A DNA stretch of 64,000 bases from Pseudomonas sp. FP453 (GTDB taxonomy: Bacteria; Pseudomonadota; Gammaproteobacteria; Pseudomonadales; Pseudomonadaceae): positions 3,290,501 through 3,354,500 of the forward strand of contig NZ_CP117435.1 of assembly GCF_030687495.1 (NCBI RefSeq), in the 5' to 3' direction. The notes below the pieces were generated by a model. That model was not told the origin of the DNA, did not search any database, and saw only the letters and a program-made list of their open reading frames with translations. Every line of letters starts with the position of its first letter. Positions within the stretch are counted from its first letter, which is position 1. The position numbers were made by a program, and so were the translations under genes. Below, piece by piece: positions 26,194 through 35,438 of the stretch.

Positions 26194-27519
26194 TTACCAC
26201 GCCACCACCTTGCGCACCTTCACCAGCGCTTCACGCAGCGCCGGCATGGCCACCGAGCCCAATGCCAGGCGCAACGCGTGGGGCACCTGGGCCGACACCG
26301 CAAACGGCTCGGCGGTGGATACGGAAATATTGTCGCGCTGCAAGGTCATGGCGACCTGATCGGCACGCGCCTCCTCCGCCAACGGCAGCCACAGGAAATA
26401 CGATGACGGGTGACTGATGTAATTCAGGCCCGTCAACACCCGCGCTGCCAGCGCCTGGCGCGCCTGGGCATCCGCGCGCTTTTGCGCTTCCAACTGGGCG
26501 ACGGTACCGTCTTCGATCCAGCCCACGGCAATCGCGCTCATCACCCCCGGTACGTTCCAGGTGGTGGCCATGATCGTGCGCTCCAACACCTTCACCCACT
26601 CGGCAGGCGCCGCGACAAACCCGACCCGCAGTCCCGTCGCGACGCTTTTCGACAGCCCGCCTACGTACACCGTGCGCTCCGGCGCCAAGGTCGCCAGGGG
26701 CGGCGGTGGGTTTTCGGCCAAGAACGCGTAGGCCGCATCCTCGATAACCATCAGATTGTGCTCACGGGCAATGGTCACCAATTGCTCGCGCTGCTCCAGG
26801 CTCATGACCCAGCCCAGCGGGTTATGCAGGGTCGGCATGCTGTACACCGCGCGCACCGGGCGCTTGCGGCACAGCTGCTGCAAGTGGTGCAGGTCCGGGC
26901 CGGCAGGCGTCACCGGGATCGCGACGATTTCCAGGTGTAGGGTCTCGGCCAGCACCTTGAAGCCCGAATAGGTCAGCGCATCGACGGCGATCACATCCCC
27001 CGGCTTGAGCAGCGCCATCATCGTCACCGCCAACCCATGCTGTGCGCCGCTGACCACCAGCACCTGCTCGGCCTCCACCGCCAGCCCTCGGCTCAACAGG
27101 TGACGGGCCACCACCGCGCGCTCATGGATGCGGCCGGCGTGGGGCTGATACCGCAACAACGCCTCAAGGTCGCCGGACAATGCCAACTGGCGCAGGGCCG
27201 TGCGCAACAGATCCGCCTGGCCCGGCAGTGACGGGTAGTTGAAATTCAGGTCCAGCATGCCCGTCGCGACGGTCATCTGCCCGCTGCCCTGCCCCGGCGG
27301 CAACGCGATCTCACGCACAAAGGTGCCACGCCCGGTTTCACCGCTGACCAGGCCCATCGCCTCAAGCTCGGCGTACACGCGGCTGGCGGTGACTAGCGCC
27401 AAGCCATGCTCGGCGGCCAATTGCCGATGGGTCGGCAGGCGCGTGCCGGGCGGCATGTCGCCATTGCGGATGGCAGCGGCAAAGGTATCGACCAGCGACT
27501 TGTAGCGGGCGCGCGGCAT
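26194..27519 (-). CDS. MocR-type regulator (GntR + aminotransferase fold)
   Basis: 441 residues. N-terminal winged helix (PPGTRLPTHRQLAAEHGLALVTASRVYAELEAMGLV, about 23-58) fused to a type I aminotransferase-like domain. The PLP-binding lysine is in GGLSKSVATGLRVGF, with NPLGWVMS and DAAYAFL also typical. Divergent from the EamA transporter gene (about 90 bp), which it most likely regulates. Effector probably an amino acid or vitamin B6 form, as for other MocR proteins; not determinable here. Confidence 0.88.
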   Translation of the reverse strand: MPRARYKSLVDTFAAAIRNGDMPPGTRLPTHRQLAAEHGLALVTASRVYAELEAMGLVSGETGRGTFVREIALPPGQGSGQMTVATGMLDLNFNYPSLPGQADLLRTALRQLALSGDLEALLRYQPHAGRIHERAVVARHLLSRGLAVEAEQVLVVSGAQHGLAVTMMALLKPGDVIAVDALTYSGFKVLAETLHLEIVAIPVTPAGPDLHHLQQLCRKRPVRAVYSMPTLHNPLGWVMSLEQREQLVTIAREHNLMVIEDAAYAFLAENPPPPLATLAPERTVYVGGLSKSVATGLRVGFVAAPAEWVKVLERTIMATTWNVPGVMSAIAVGWIEDGTVAQLEAQKRADAQARQALAARVLTGLNYISHPSSYFLWLPLAEEARADQVAMTLQRDNISVSTAEPFAVSAQVPHALRLALGSVAMPALREALVKVRKVVAW

Positions 27520-27608
27520 AGGGCTGTATCCATGACAATTTTTTGATTGTAATAATCTTCAACTCTAGGATGGCCCGCACGCAATCATTCTTTTTCAGGC
27601 CACCGCCC

Positions 27609-28499
27609 ATGGAACGCACGTCTTCCCTCAACCCCCTGGACAGCAGCACCCAGGGCTGGATCAATGGCTTTATCGGCGTGGTGATCTTCAGCGGTTCATT
27701 GCCGGCCACGCGGCTGGCAGTGATGGAGTTCGACCCGGTGTTCCTGACGATGATCCGCGCCGCCATTGCCGCCGTACTCGGGCTGCTGCTGTTGGCGCTG
27801 TTCAAGGAGCAACGCCCCGCGCGCAACCAGTGGCTGCCCTTGGTGATCGTCGCGCTGGGCGTGGTCATCGGCTTCCCCTTGCTCACCGCACTGGCGCTGC
27901 AATACGTGACCTCCGCCCACTCCATCGTGTTTATCGGCTTGCTGCCGCTGGCTACGGCGGTGTTCGGCGTGCTGCGTGGCGGCGAGCGCCCGCGCCCGGT
28001 GTTCTGGCTGTTTTCGGTCCTGGGCAGCGTGCTGGTGATGGGCTACGCGTTTGCCCAAGGCTTGAGCGCCGCGCCGGCGGGTGATGTGCTGATGGTGTTG
28101 GCGGTGCTGGTGTGCGGCCTCGGGTATGCCGAAGGCGCCACGTTGTCGCGCAGCCTCGGCGGCTGGCAGGTGATCTGCTGGGCGCTGGTGGTGTCGCTGC
28201 CGGTGGTGCTGCCGTTGAGCCTGATCCTCGCACCCGCGAGTTTGCGCGGCATCAGCCTGCCCGCGTGGCTGAGCCTGGGCTATGTGGCGCTGTTCAGCAT
28301 GCTGATCGGCTTTGTGTTCTGGTATCGCGGTTTGGCCCAGGGCGGTATCGCGGCGGTTGGCCAGTTGCAATTGCTGCAACCGTTCTTCGGCCTGGCGCTG
28401 GCGGCTGGCTTGCTGCACGAGCAGGTCAGCCTGGGCATGCTGCTGGTCACCGTCGCAGTCATCGGTTGCGTGGCCGGCGCGAAGAAATTCGCCCGCTAG
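27609..28499 (+). CDS. EamA-family (DMT) transporter
   Basis: 296 residues, ten membrane helices in two EamA repeats. Features: LPATRLAVMEFDPVFLTMIRAAIAA and QLQLLQPFFGLALAAGLLHEQ. Likely exports amino acids or related metabolites. Start MERTSSL at 27609 gives the usual short N-terminal tail. Its TAG stop shares the four bases CTAG (28496-28499) with the stop of the convergent YceI gene. Confidence 0.83.
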   Translation: MERTSSLNPLDSSTQGWINGFIGVVIFSGSLPATRLAVMEFDPVFLTMIRAAIAAVLGLLLLALFKEQRPARNQWLPLVIVALGVVIGFPLLTALALQYVTSAHSIVFIGLLPLATAVFGVLRGGERPRPVFWLFSVLGSVLVMGYAFAQGLSAAPAGDVLMVLAVLVCGLGYAEGATLSRSLGGWQVICWALVVSLPVVLPLSLILAPASLRGISLPAWLSLGYVALFSMLIGFVFWYRGLAQGGIAAVGQLQLLQPFFGLALAAGLLHEQVSLGMLLVTVAVIGCVAGAKKFAR

Positions 28500-29062
28500 C
28501 GCTGCGGCGCGACCATCTTGAACTTGATGTGGATGTCATTGGACACCACGCTGTTGCCGGCCCACTCGCCCTCGCCGATCTTGAAATCGGCGCGCTTGAG
28601 GATGAACTCACCGTCAAACACACCGATGCCGCCCTGCTCCTTGAGCACCACATCCACCATCACCGGGCGCGTGATGCCTTTGAGGGTCAGGTTGCCGTTG
28701 ATCTTGAAGCGATTATCCCCCAGCGCCGTGGCGCCGCTGGATTGGTAGACGCCCTGCGGGTATGCCGTCGTATCGAACCAGGACGGCCGCTGCAATTGAT
28801 CATTGGCATCAGCGCTGCCGGCATCGATGCTGGCAAGCTGGATCGTGAGCCGCGCATGGGCCGCCTCGGGGTGCTGCGTGTCAAACGCCAGCGTGCCTTC
28901 AAACTCGCCGAACGTGCCGTAGACCCGCTGGCCGAACTGCTGGAAGGTGAAGCTGATCTGGCTGGCCGCGCGGTTGACGTCTCGATACTCCACGGCCCGG
29001 GCACTGGAAAACCCACCCAGGACCAGCGCCAGCAACACGATTGGGAAAAGTCGAAGGTTCAT
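28496..29062 (-). CDS. YceI-family periplasmic protein
   Basis: 188 residues with a signal peptide (MNLRLFPIVLLALVLGGFSSARA) and a lipocalin-like YceI barrel that binds long isoprenoids: ISFTFQQFGQRVYGTFGEFEG, FKINGNLTLKGITRPV, FDGEFILKRADFKIGEGEW. Start at 29062 is preceded by GGAG. Role in envelope or stress is known only loosely for the family. Confidence 0.87.
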   Translation of the reverse strand: MNLRLFPIVLLALVLGGFSSARAVEYRDVNRAASQISFTFQQFGQRVYGTFGEFEGTLAFDTQHPEAAHARLTIQLASIDAGSADANDQLQRPSWFDTTAYPQGVYQSSGATALGDNRFKINGNLTLKGITRPVMVDVVLKEQGGIGVFDGEFILKRADFKIGEGEWAGNSVVSNDIHIKFKMVAPQR

Positions 29063-29153
29063 GCAACGCTCCGCGAGAAGTAAGGCCAACGGGTTCCCAT
29101 CCTGCCCGTGTGCTGCTAAACAGAGTAGCCCCCCAAAACAATAAGGACATTTC

Positions 29154-29648
29154 ATGCAGGCTGCTTCTCTCCAGGACATGACCGCCCCCGAAGGTATCTG
29201 CTACGGCTGCGGCGCCAGCAACCCCCACGGCCTGCACATCAAGAGCCGCTGGGACGCCGACGGCATCCACCTGATCGCCGAACACCTGCCCGACGCCCAG
29301 TTCAGCGGCTGGCCGGACCTGGTCTACGGCGGCCTGATCGCCATGTTGGTGGATTGCCACTCCAACTGGACCGCCATGGCCTACCACTACCGCGCCGAGC
29401 AGCGCGAACCCGGCAGTCTGCCACGCATCGACTGCGTCACTGGCAACCTGGGCATCAAGTTCATCAAGCCGACGCCCATGGGCGTGACATTGACCTTGCG
29501 CGCGCGGGTCGAGGGCGATGTGGGACGCAAAAGCCGCGTGGTCTGCGAGGTGTACGCAGGCAGCGTGCTGACGGCCATTGGCGACTCGCTGTTCGTGCGC
29601 GTCGACACCGGCCAATTGGCCGCCACCGCCCATGGCCGCGAGGGTTGA
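29154..29648 (+). CDS. PaaI-type hotdog thioesterase
   Basis: 164 residues, single hotdog domain with CYGCGASNPHGLHI at the start and the helix VYGGLIAMLVDCHSNWTAMA, whose Asp is the likely catalytic residue. Probably hydrolyses an acyl-CoA. Divergent from YceI and 44 bp ahead of the dienelactone hydrolase gene. Confidence 0.8.
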   Translation: MQAASLQDMTAPEGICYGCGASNPHGLHIKSRWDADGIHLIAEHLPDAQFSGWPDLVYGGLIAMLVDCHSNWTAMAYHYRAEQREPGSLPRIDCVTGNLGIKFIKPTPMGVTLTLRARVEGDVGRKSRVVCEVYAGSVLTAIGDSLFVRVDTGQLAATAHGREG

Positions 29649-29692
29649 AGGTGGTTTACATTGACCGCCACCGCTAATCGAGGATTGCACCG

Positions 29693-30580
29693 ATGACTCG
29701 TCTCACCGCGAAAGACTTTGCGCCCGAACTGCTGGAGCTCTATGACGGCTACGCCCACGGCAAGATCAACCGCCGAGAATTCCTTGACCGCGCCGCACTG
29801 TTTACTTTTGGCGGCCTGACCGCCTCGGCATTGCTGGCGGCCCTGAGCCCCAATTACGCGCTGGCCGAACAGGTGAAATTCACCGACCCGGATATCGTCG
29901 CCGACTACATCACCTATCCCTCGCCCAAGGGCAACGGCACCGTACGCGGCTACCTGGTGCGCCCGGCCAAGGCCGCAGGCAAATTGCCCGCCGTGGTGGT
30001 CGTCCACGAAAACCGTGGCCTCAACCCCTATATCGAAGACGTCGCCCGACGCCTGGCCAAAGCCGGCTTTATCGCCTTGGCGCCGGACGGCCTGACCTCG
30101 GTGGGCGGCTACCCCGGCAATGATGAAAAAGGCGTGGCCCTGCAACAGACCGTTGACCCGACCAAGCTGATGAACGACTTTTTCGCCGCCATCGAATGGC
30201 TGATGCACCACGACAGCAGCACCGGCAAGGTCGGCATCACCGGTTTCTGCTACGGCGGCGGCGTGACCAATGCGGCGGCGGTGGCCTACCCTGAATTGGG
30301 CGCGGCGGTGTCGTTCTATGGGCGCCAGCCCGAGGCCAAGGACGTGCCGCGCATCAAGGCGCCGATCATGCTGCATTTTGGCGAGCTGGATACGCGGATC
30401 AATGAAGGCTGGCCGGCGTATGAGGCGGCGTTGAAAGCTGCGGGTACTCCGTATGAGGCGTTTATCTACAAGGGCGCCAATCATGGTTTCCACAATGATT
30501 CGACGCCGCGCTATGACGAGGCGGCGGCGAACCTGGCGTGGGAGCGCACGCTGGGCTGGTTCCGCAAATATCTCGCTTAG
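29693..30580 (+). CDS. Dienelactone hydrolase family protein, exported
   Basis: 295 residues. N-terminal region with RREFLDRAALFTFGGLTASALL resembles a Tat-type export signal with one fewer consensus residue. The alpha/beta hydrolase domain has the Cys nucleophile in GFCYGGG, Asp in FGELDTRIN and His in GANHGFHND: the Cys-Asp-His triad of the DLH family. Natural substrate unknown. It follows the thioesterase gene in the same direction. Confidence 0.85.
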   Translation: MTRLTAKDFAPELLELYDGYAHGKINRREFLDRAALFTFGGLTASALLAALSPNYALAEQVKFTDPDIVADYITYPSPKGNGTVRGYLVRPAKAAGKLPAVVVVHENRGLNPYIEDVARRLAKAGFIALAPDGLTSVGGYPGNDEKGVALQQTVDPTKLMNDFFAAIEWLMHHDSSTGKVGITGFCYGGGVTNAAAVAYPELGAAVSFYGRQPEAKDVPRIKAPIMLHFGELDTRINEGWPAYEAALKAAGTPYEAFIYKGANHGFHNDSTPRYDEAAANLAWERTLGWFRKYLA

Positions 30581-30608
30581 CGGCAATCCAGTTGTGGTCA
30601 CTGGCTTT

Positions 30609-30697
30609 TGTGGGAGCTGGCTTGCCTGCGATGGCGGTGTATCAGTCACCCCTTGATTGACTGACCCACTGCTATCGCAGGCAAGCCAGCTCCCACA
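30609..30697. repeat. REPIN
   Basis: TGTGGGAGCTGGCTTGCCTGCGATGG ... CTATCGCAGGCAAGCCAGCTCCCACA, both halves of the GGCTTGCC class. The centre GTGTATCAGTCACCC is shared with the REPIN at 58738. Between convergent DLH and DUF2252 genes. Confidence 0.86.
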
Positions 30698-30735
30698 CAA
30701 ACTGGGACCGACAGTTAATCCTCGGTGTTTCCGGG

Positions 30736-31983
30736 TTAGTGTTCCAACGCATACCGGCGGCAATGGTTGAGGTAGCCCTGCTCATGGCTGCCCACCAGTT
30801 GCACCACGCTGGTCCACAGCCAGGACGGCGCGTCCAATTGCTTGGAGCGATTCTCCTGTAGCACGGCCATCCAGTCCTTGCGTGTGTCCCGGTCCATCTG
30901 CCGCGCATGGGCGATCCCCACCACGCGGGCCAGGTAGCCGGCAGCGTGCATCGCGTCAATCTCGCTCAGTTCATCCAGTTCCAGCTTCATGTCCTGGGGC
31001 AACAGTTCGCGGATGAAAAAGCCGTGGTCGAGAAACCGCGTCGCCACCATGCGTTCACCCAGGCCGGGTGACAACTGGCGCGCGCCCTCCACCACGCGCC
31101 GGCCGTTGTCCCGGGGCATTTTTGCGCGGGCGGCTCGCGGCGCGGCGGCGCCGACGGCCTCCTTGATATCGATCAGGCAATATTCTTCGTCCTCCTTGTC
31201 GCCCACCCCCAGCAACACGGCATAGCGCAGCAAGCCCAGGGAACTGCACCCCTTGACCCAGTACGCCGAGTCCAGCAGTTGCACCTTGGCATCCTTGGGC
31301 CGGCCCTTGAGGGACGTGACCAGTTGGTGGATTTCGTCCGAGGCGCAGACGTCTTCCAGCGCGCTCTTTTCCGCCCGCGACAACGACCAGAAGTGCTTGC
31401 CCAACGGAATGGTCGGCCGCGCACTGTCGATACGCTCACGCGCCAGGCTTTTCCACGTGCGCTCCACGGCGCTGCGCATGCCAGCCTTGACCTGGGACGG
31501 GCGTGGCGGTGTTTCGTCGGGCTTGTCCTTGAACGCCTGGGCGTAGCCCACCATCATTTCTTCGAGCATGCGCGCGGTGGTCACGCCGGGTAAATCCGAG
31601 CCCCGTGCGGCGGTGGCCAGGGACAAGGCCAGGCGCACCAGGTCGTGGGCCGGGTTGCCGATCACGGTCTGGTCAAGGTCGCGGATATGCATGTCGATGC
31701 GGCCCTTGTTGTCGCCGGTCGGGCCCAGGTTGCCGGCGTGGCAATCGCCGCAGATCCAGATCGCCGGGCCGTGGGGCAAGCGCCGACCGGGCAGGCTGTG
31801 CAGCCATTCATAAAACTGCACGGTGCTGCCACGCACGTAGGCGTGGGCAGAGCGGGCCATTTTCAGGTTACGCAGTTGCGTGAGGTGGGGCATGCGGGCG
31901 GAGGGGCGCGGGCTTTTCATGAATGCACTCGGTACGGGGTACGGTAGAGGTTGGCCCGTCGCAAATGTTTCATTTTGTTTCAT
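30736..31983 (-). CDS. DUF2252-family protein
   Basis: 415 residues (or 394 from ATG 31920). Protein-kinase-like fold family with ICGDCHAGNLGP, DMHIRDLDQTVIGNPAHDLVRLALS and YCLIDIKEA, resembling the catalytic and metal loops of aminoglycoside-kinase-like proteins. Biochemical function is not established. Neither start has a strong ribosome site; the longer one is listed. Confidence 0.78.
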   Translation of the reverse strand: MKQNETFATGQPLPYPVPSAFMKSPRPSARMPHLTQLRNLKMARSAHAYVRGSTVQFYEWLHSLPGRRLPHGPAIWICGDCHAGNLGPTGDNKGRIDMHIRDLDQTVIGNPAHDLVRLALSLATAARGSDLPGVTTARMLEEMMVGYAQAFKDKPDETPPRPSQVKAGMRSAVERTWKSLARERIDSARPTIPLGKHFWSLSRAEKSALEDVCASDEIHQLVTSLKGRPKDAKVQLLDSAYWVKGCSSLGLLRYAVLLGVGDKEDEEYCLIDIKEAVGAAAPRAARAKMPRDNGRRVVEGARQLSPGLGERMVATRFLDHGFFIRELLPQDMKLELDELSEIDAMHAAGYLARVVGIAHARQMDRDTRKDWMAVLQENRSKQLDAPSWLWTSVVQLVGSHEQGYLNHCRRYALEH

Positions 31984-31992
31984 GAATAAAAA

Positions 31993-32871
31993 TCAGGACG
32001 CCCCGGTGGCCGCCATCAGCCACCCCTTGAACGCCGCCATCGCCGGTGTCTCGGCCCGTGACTGCAAGCGGGTCAGCCAATAACTGCCGGTGCTGATGCC
32101 CACATCGAATGGCTGGCGGACAGCATCGCTTTGCAGCTGGCGCGAAAACATCAGCGCTGGCGCCAAGGCCACACCCAGGCCCTGCAATGCCGACTCCATC
32201 ATTGCCAGGGACGAGTCGAACACGATACTGCGCGGCACCAGGGTGTCGGCAGGCAACCCGGCCGCCTGGAACCACAGGCTCCATTCATCGCTCCGGTAGG
32301 AGCGCAGCAAGGTGTGCTTGAGCAGGTCGGCGGGCGTGCGCAGTTGCTCGGCAAGGTGCGGCACACACAGTACGGTCAACGGCGCTTCCAACAGTTGGCA
32401 GGCATCGGTGCCGTGCCAGGCGCCGGCGCCGAAGCGGATCGCGTAATCCAGGCCTTCGGCGGCCACATCGACACGGTTGTTGTGGGTGGAAAGACGCAGG
32501 TCGATAAACGGATAACGCGCGTGGAAGTCCGCAAGGCGCGGCAGCAGCCAGCCGACGGTGAAGGTGCCGACTGCACCCAAGGTGAGCACTTCACGGTAGT
32601 GCCCGCCTTCGAACTGGCTGAGGGTCTGGGCAATGCGATCAAAAGATTCACGCACCACCGGCAACAGGGTTTCGCCTTCACTGGTCAGCATCAGGCCCCG
32701 TGGCAGGCGCTTGAACAACGTGACATTGAGTTGTGCCTCCAGGCTTTTCACCTGATGGCTGACCGCGGCCTGGGTGACGCACAACTCGATGGCGGCACGC
32801 GTGAAGCTCAGATGCCGGGCCGAGGCCTCGAATGCACGCAGGGCGTTTAGGGGAAGATGGGAACGAAGCAT
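31993..32871 (-). CDS. ampR: AmpR, LysR-type regulator of ampC
   Basis: 292 residues with the AmpR signature: SHLPLNALRAFEASARHLSFTRAAIELCVTQAAVSHQVKSLE, RGLMLTSEGETLLPVV, LSTHNNRVDVAAEGLDYAIRFG, LLRSYRSDEWSLWFQAAG and the C-terminal SYWLTRLQSRAETPAM. Binds muropeptides and switches ampC on when cell-wall recycling is disturbed. Divergent from ampC, the classical arrangement. Confidence 0.95.
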   Translation of the reverse strand: MLRSHLPLNALRAFEASARHLSFTRAAIELCVTQAAVSHQVKSLEAQLNVTLFKRLPRGLMLTSEGETLLPVVRESFDRIAQTLSQFEGGHYREVLTLGAVGTFTVGWLLPRLADFHARYPFIDLRLSTHNNRVDVAAEGLDYAIRFGAGAWHGTDACQLLEAPLTVLCVPHLAEQLRTPADLLKHTLLRSYRSDEWSLWFQAAGLPADTLVPRSIVFDSSLAMMESALQGLGVALAPALMFSRQLQSDAVRQPFDVGISTGSYWLTRLQSRAETPAMAAFKGWLMAATGAS

Positions 32872-32998
32872 GCCTTAACCCAAATTTTTCTAATGGCTGT
32901 TGCGAAATATGATCGTTTGCCCAAAAACCGCGAACTGCCTACATTGGCGGCGCCTGCGCAGGTTCCATTCAATCGATCATACTCATGGAAGCAACATC

Positions 32999-34153
32999 AT
33001 GCCCCAACATGCCTTGTCTGGAGTGCTGAATTTTACTGGTCTTGTGCTATTTCTCGGCGCTGGCCAGTGCCTGGCGGCGAACGACCTGCACGCCGTGGTA
33101 GACGCCAGTGTCAAACCGTTGATGCAACAACAGTCTATTCCCGGCCTTGTCATCGGGGTCGTGCAGAACGGCAAGACACAATACTTTAACTACGGCGTCA
33201 CCGACCAAGACACTCGCCAGCCTGCCAACGAAAACACCCTGTTTGAACTAGGCTCGGTGAGCAAGACCTTTACCGCCACCCTCGCCGGCTACGCGGTTGC
33301 CACTGGCAAGCTGAACCTGTCGGCGCCGGCCAGCCAGTACCTGCCAGCGCTGCAGGGCAGCGCGTTCGAGCGCATCAGCGTGCTCCAGCTCGGCACCTAC
33401 AGCGCGGGCGGTTTGCCCCTGCAATTCCCTGCGGAAGCCGACAATACCCAGCGCATGATCAGTTACTTCCAGCACTGGAAGCCCGCATTTGCCCCCGGGG
33501 GCCAGCGCTTGTACTCCAACCCGAGCCTGGGCCTGTTCGGCTACTTGACAGCTCAAAGCCTAAAGCAACCCTTTGACCAGGCGATGGAGAACACCCTGCT
33601 GCCAAAACTGGGGCTCCAGCACACGTTCATCAGCGTGCCCAAAGGCCAGATGGGCCTGTACGCCCAGGGCTATGGCAAGGACGGCAAACCGGTGCGCGTC
33701 AGCCCTGGCGCCATGGACAGCGAAGCCTACGGCCTCAAGAGCAGCGCCTCAGACCTGCTGCAATATGTTCAAGCCAACCTCGACCCGACACGCCTGGAGC
33801 AGCCGTTGCAACAGGCCATCACCCTCACTCATACCGGTTACTACACCGTCGGGGGCATGACCCAAGGCCTGGGCTGGGAAATGTACCCCTACCCCATCGC
33901 TCGGGATGCGCTGGTCAATGGCAATTCGACACAAATGGCCATGGAGCCGCACCCGGTCAACTGGCTGACACCTGCACAACCCGCCCATGGAGACATGCTG
34001 GTCAACAAGACCGGCTCCACCCGAGGATTTGGCGCCTATGTGGCGTACGTGCCGAGCAAGGGATTGGGCATGGTGATTCTGGCGAACAAAAACTACCCGA
34101 ATGAAGAACGGGTGAAGCTCGCTCACCTCATCCTGGGGGCGATGGACAAATAG
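32999..34153 (+). CDS. ampC: AmpC, class C beta-lactamase
   Basis: 384 residues with signal peptide (to about GQCLA). Active-site motifs intact: SVSK (Ser nucleophile, GSVSKTFT), YSN (YSNPSLG) and KTG (NKTGSTRGFGAY). Periplasmic cephalosporinase, inducible through AmpR. The start MPQHAL at 32999 is chosen because the longer frame (32900) adds a non-signal stretch and GGAAG lies just upstream. Confidence 0.95.
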   Translation: MPQHALSGVLNFTGLVLFLGAGQCLAANDLHAVVDASVKPLMQQQSIPGLVIGVVQNGKTQYFNYGVTDQDTRQPANENTLFELGSVSKTFTATLAGYAVATGKLNLSAPASQYLPALQGSAFERISVLQLGTYSAGGLPLQFPAEADNTQRMISYFQHWKPAFAPGGQRLYSNPSLGLFGYLTAQSLKQPFDQAMENTLLPKLGLQHTFISVPKGQMGLYAQGYGKDGKPVRVSPGAMDSEAYGLKSSASDLLQYVQANLDPTRLEQPLQQAITLTHTGYYTVGGMTQGLGWEMYPYPIARDALVNGNSTQMAMEPHPVNWLTPAQPAHGDMLVNKTGSTRGFGAYVAYVPSKGLGMVILANKNYPNEERVKLAHLILGAMDK

Positions 34154-34203
34154 ACATGCCCCCTACCCGACTGCTTGCACCCAGGCAGTCGGGCGTTGGC
34201 GCC

Positions 34204-35151
34204 TTACGCGAGCATCCGTTCGTAGTAGTTGTCATCGGCGCCAGGCTGGAAATGGACATCACACACAAACCCTTCAAGCCCCTGGCTGTTGATCCCGCAG
34301 TCAAGCTGACGGAGCGTGTCCAGGCGTTGAAGGATGTGTCGGTAGGTGCCCTCCATCAAGGCCAACGCTGCGTCAAAAACGCCGGCCTTGCCCCACGCTC
34401 GAATGATTGCGTTTTTTTGCTCGGCCGTTCGCACGCCTTTAACCAGGGATTGATTGGCGAGAATCATCAGAAACGACTTGGGGCCGCCTTCCAGGTCTGT
34501 CGCAAAGCCCTTTTTTGCGAAATGCGGAATGTGGTTGATATCGCAGTAATCGTTCACGTAGCGATAATAAACACCCAACTCGTACAACAGCGCTTCAAGT
34601 CCAGCGTGCACCCCGTCATCCAACGGTCGCAAACGCTGGCAGGCGTCGAGTAAAAAAACAAAAAAGCAGCCTGTATTGGCCTGCGCGACAAACCCGTATT
34701 CTTCCAGGCTGGGCAACACAGCACCCTCGCTGATCTGCGTATCGAGGTACTGACCGATGTGCAAGGACTCCAGGCATTTCAAACCGGCACGCAACACACC
34801 CAGGTCATTCAATTCGGTAAGAGCGCGCAGCCCCTCGAGATAACCGTACATGCCTGAAACCAACGCCACAGAGGCGCCGTAGCGCTTCCATACCGCCGGG
34901 ACACCACGACGCAGACAATCGCCGTCCAGCAGGTCGTCATGGATCAGCGACGCAACATTCATGCGCTCCACGGCATTGCACAGCACCTGAGCCTGGTGTG
35001 CGGGCAGACGGTAGAGCGCCGATAGCGCCCAAGCGAGCTCCGTTCGAACCTGTTTGCCACGTACGTGTGCTTGATAGGCAAACGGTTCGATCCATTGGGC
35101 CTGGGCACTGGCATACCGCATCGGGTCAATGCCGGGAAAGGAGGTGTTCAT
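34204..35151 (-). CDS. Polyprenyl diphosphate synthase (probable C20 or longer)
   Basis: 315 residues. First aspartate-rich motif DDLLD (72-76, in LIHDDLLDGDCLRRG). Ala67, five residues before it, is small, a feature of enzymes making GGPP or longer chains rather than FPP. The second motif is NDYCD (200-204), with Asn in place of the first Asp. Condenses IPP with an allylic diphosphate. Start at 35151 preceded by AGAGG. Divergent from the terpene cyclase gene with a 287-bp gap, so it probably supplies that enzyme's substrate. The N-for-D change could lower or alter activity. Confidence 0.82.
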   Translation of the reverse strand: MNTSFPGIDPMRYASAQAQWIEPFAYQAHVRGKQVRTELAWALSALYRLPAHQAQVLCNAVERMNVASLIHDDLLDGDCLRRGVPAVWKRYGASVALVSGMYGYLEGLRALTELNDLGVLRAGLKCLESLHIGQYLDTQISEGAVLPSLEEYGFVAQANTGCFFVFLLDACQRLRPLDDGVHAGLEALLYELGVYYRYVNDYCDINHIPHFAKKGFATDLEGGPKSFLMILANQSLVKGVRTAEQKNAIIRAWGKAGVFDAALALMEGTYRHILQRLDTLRQLDCGINSQGLEGFVCDVHFQPGADDNYYERMLA

Positions 35152-35354
35152 TAAAGTGGCCTCTTGGGCGACACAACAAAGCGCTTCCCTACCCGTGCAC
35201 CTGCGCGCAAAAGACCCTTCCACAGCAGCGGCCACCCCTTCACACCGGAACATCCTGTTCACTATCAAGCTAGCCCGCAGCTGAAACCGGATTAGATTTT
35301 TTATTTTTTGGAGCCCCCTCACGCAATCACGAAACAATATAAATAGCCGCCCAC

Positions 35355-35379
35355 AGCCAAAGGCAGTTTTGGCTATAAG
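35355..35379 (+). promoter_or_regulatory. Inverted repeat and -10 before the terpene cyclase gene
   Basis: AGCCAAA (35355-35361) / TTTGGCT (35368-35374), perfect 7-bp arms, running into TATAAG (35374-35379), a plausible -10, 60 bp before the cyclase start. Possible operator for an unidentified regulator. Confidence 0.45.
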
Positions 35380-35438
35380 ACATACGTCAGGCCTTCAATA
35401 CTTAGCCTCTCTCCGCCCCCACCTGCCAGGAGCCTGAG

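Noticed and set aside
32900..32998. Longer AmpC start
   Set aside because: Adds a stretch without signal-peptide character ahead of a normal signal peptide and crosses the ampR-ampC regulatory gap.
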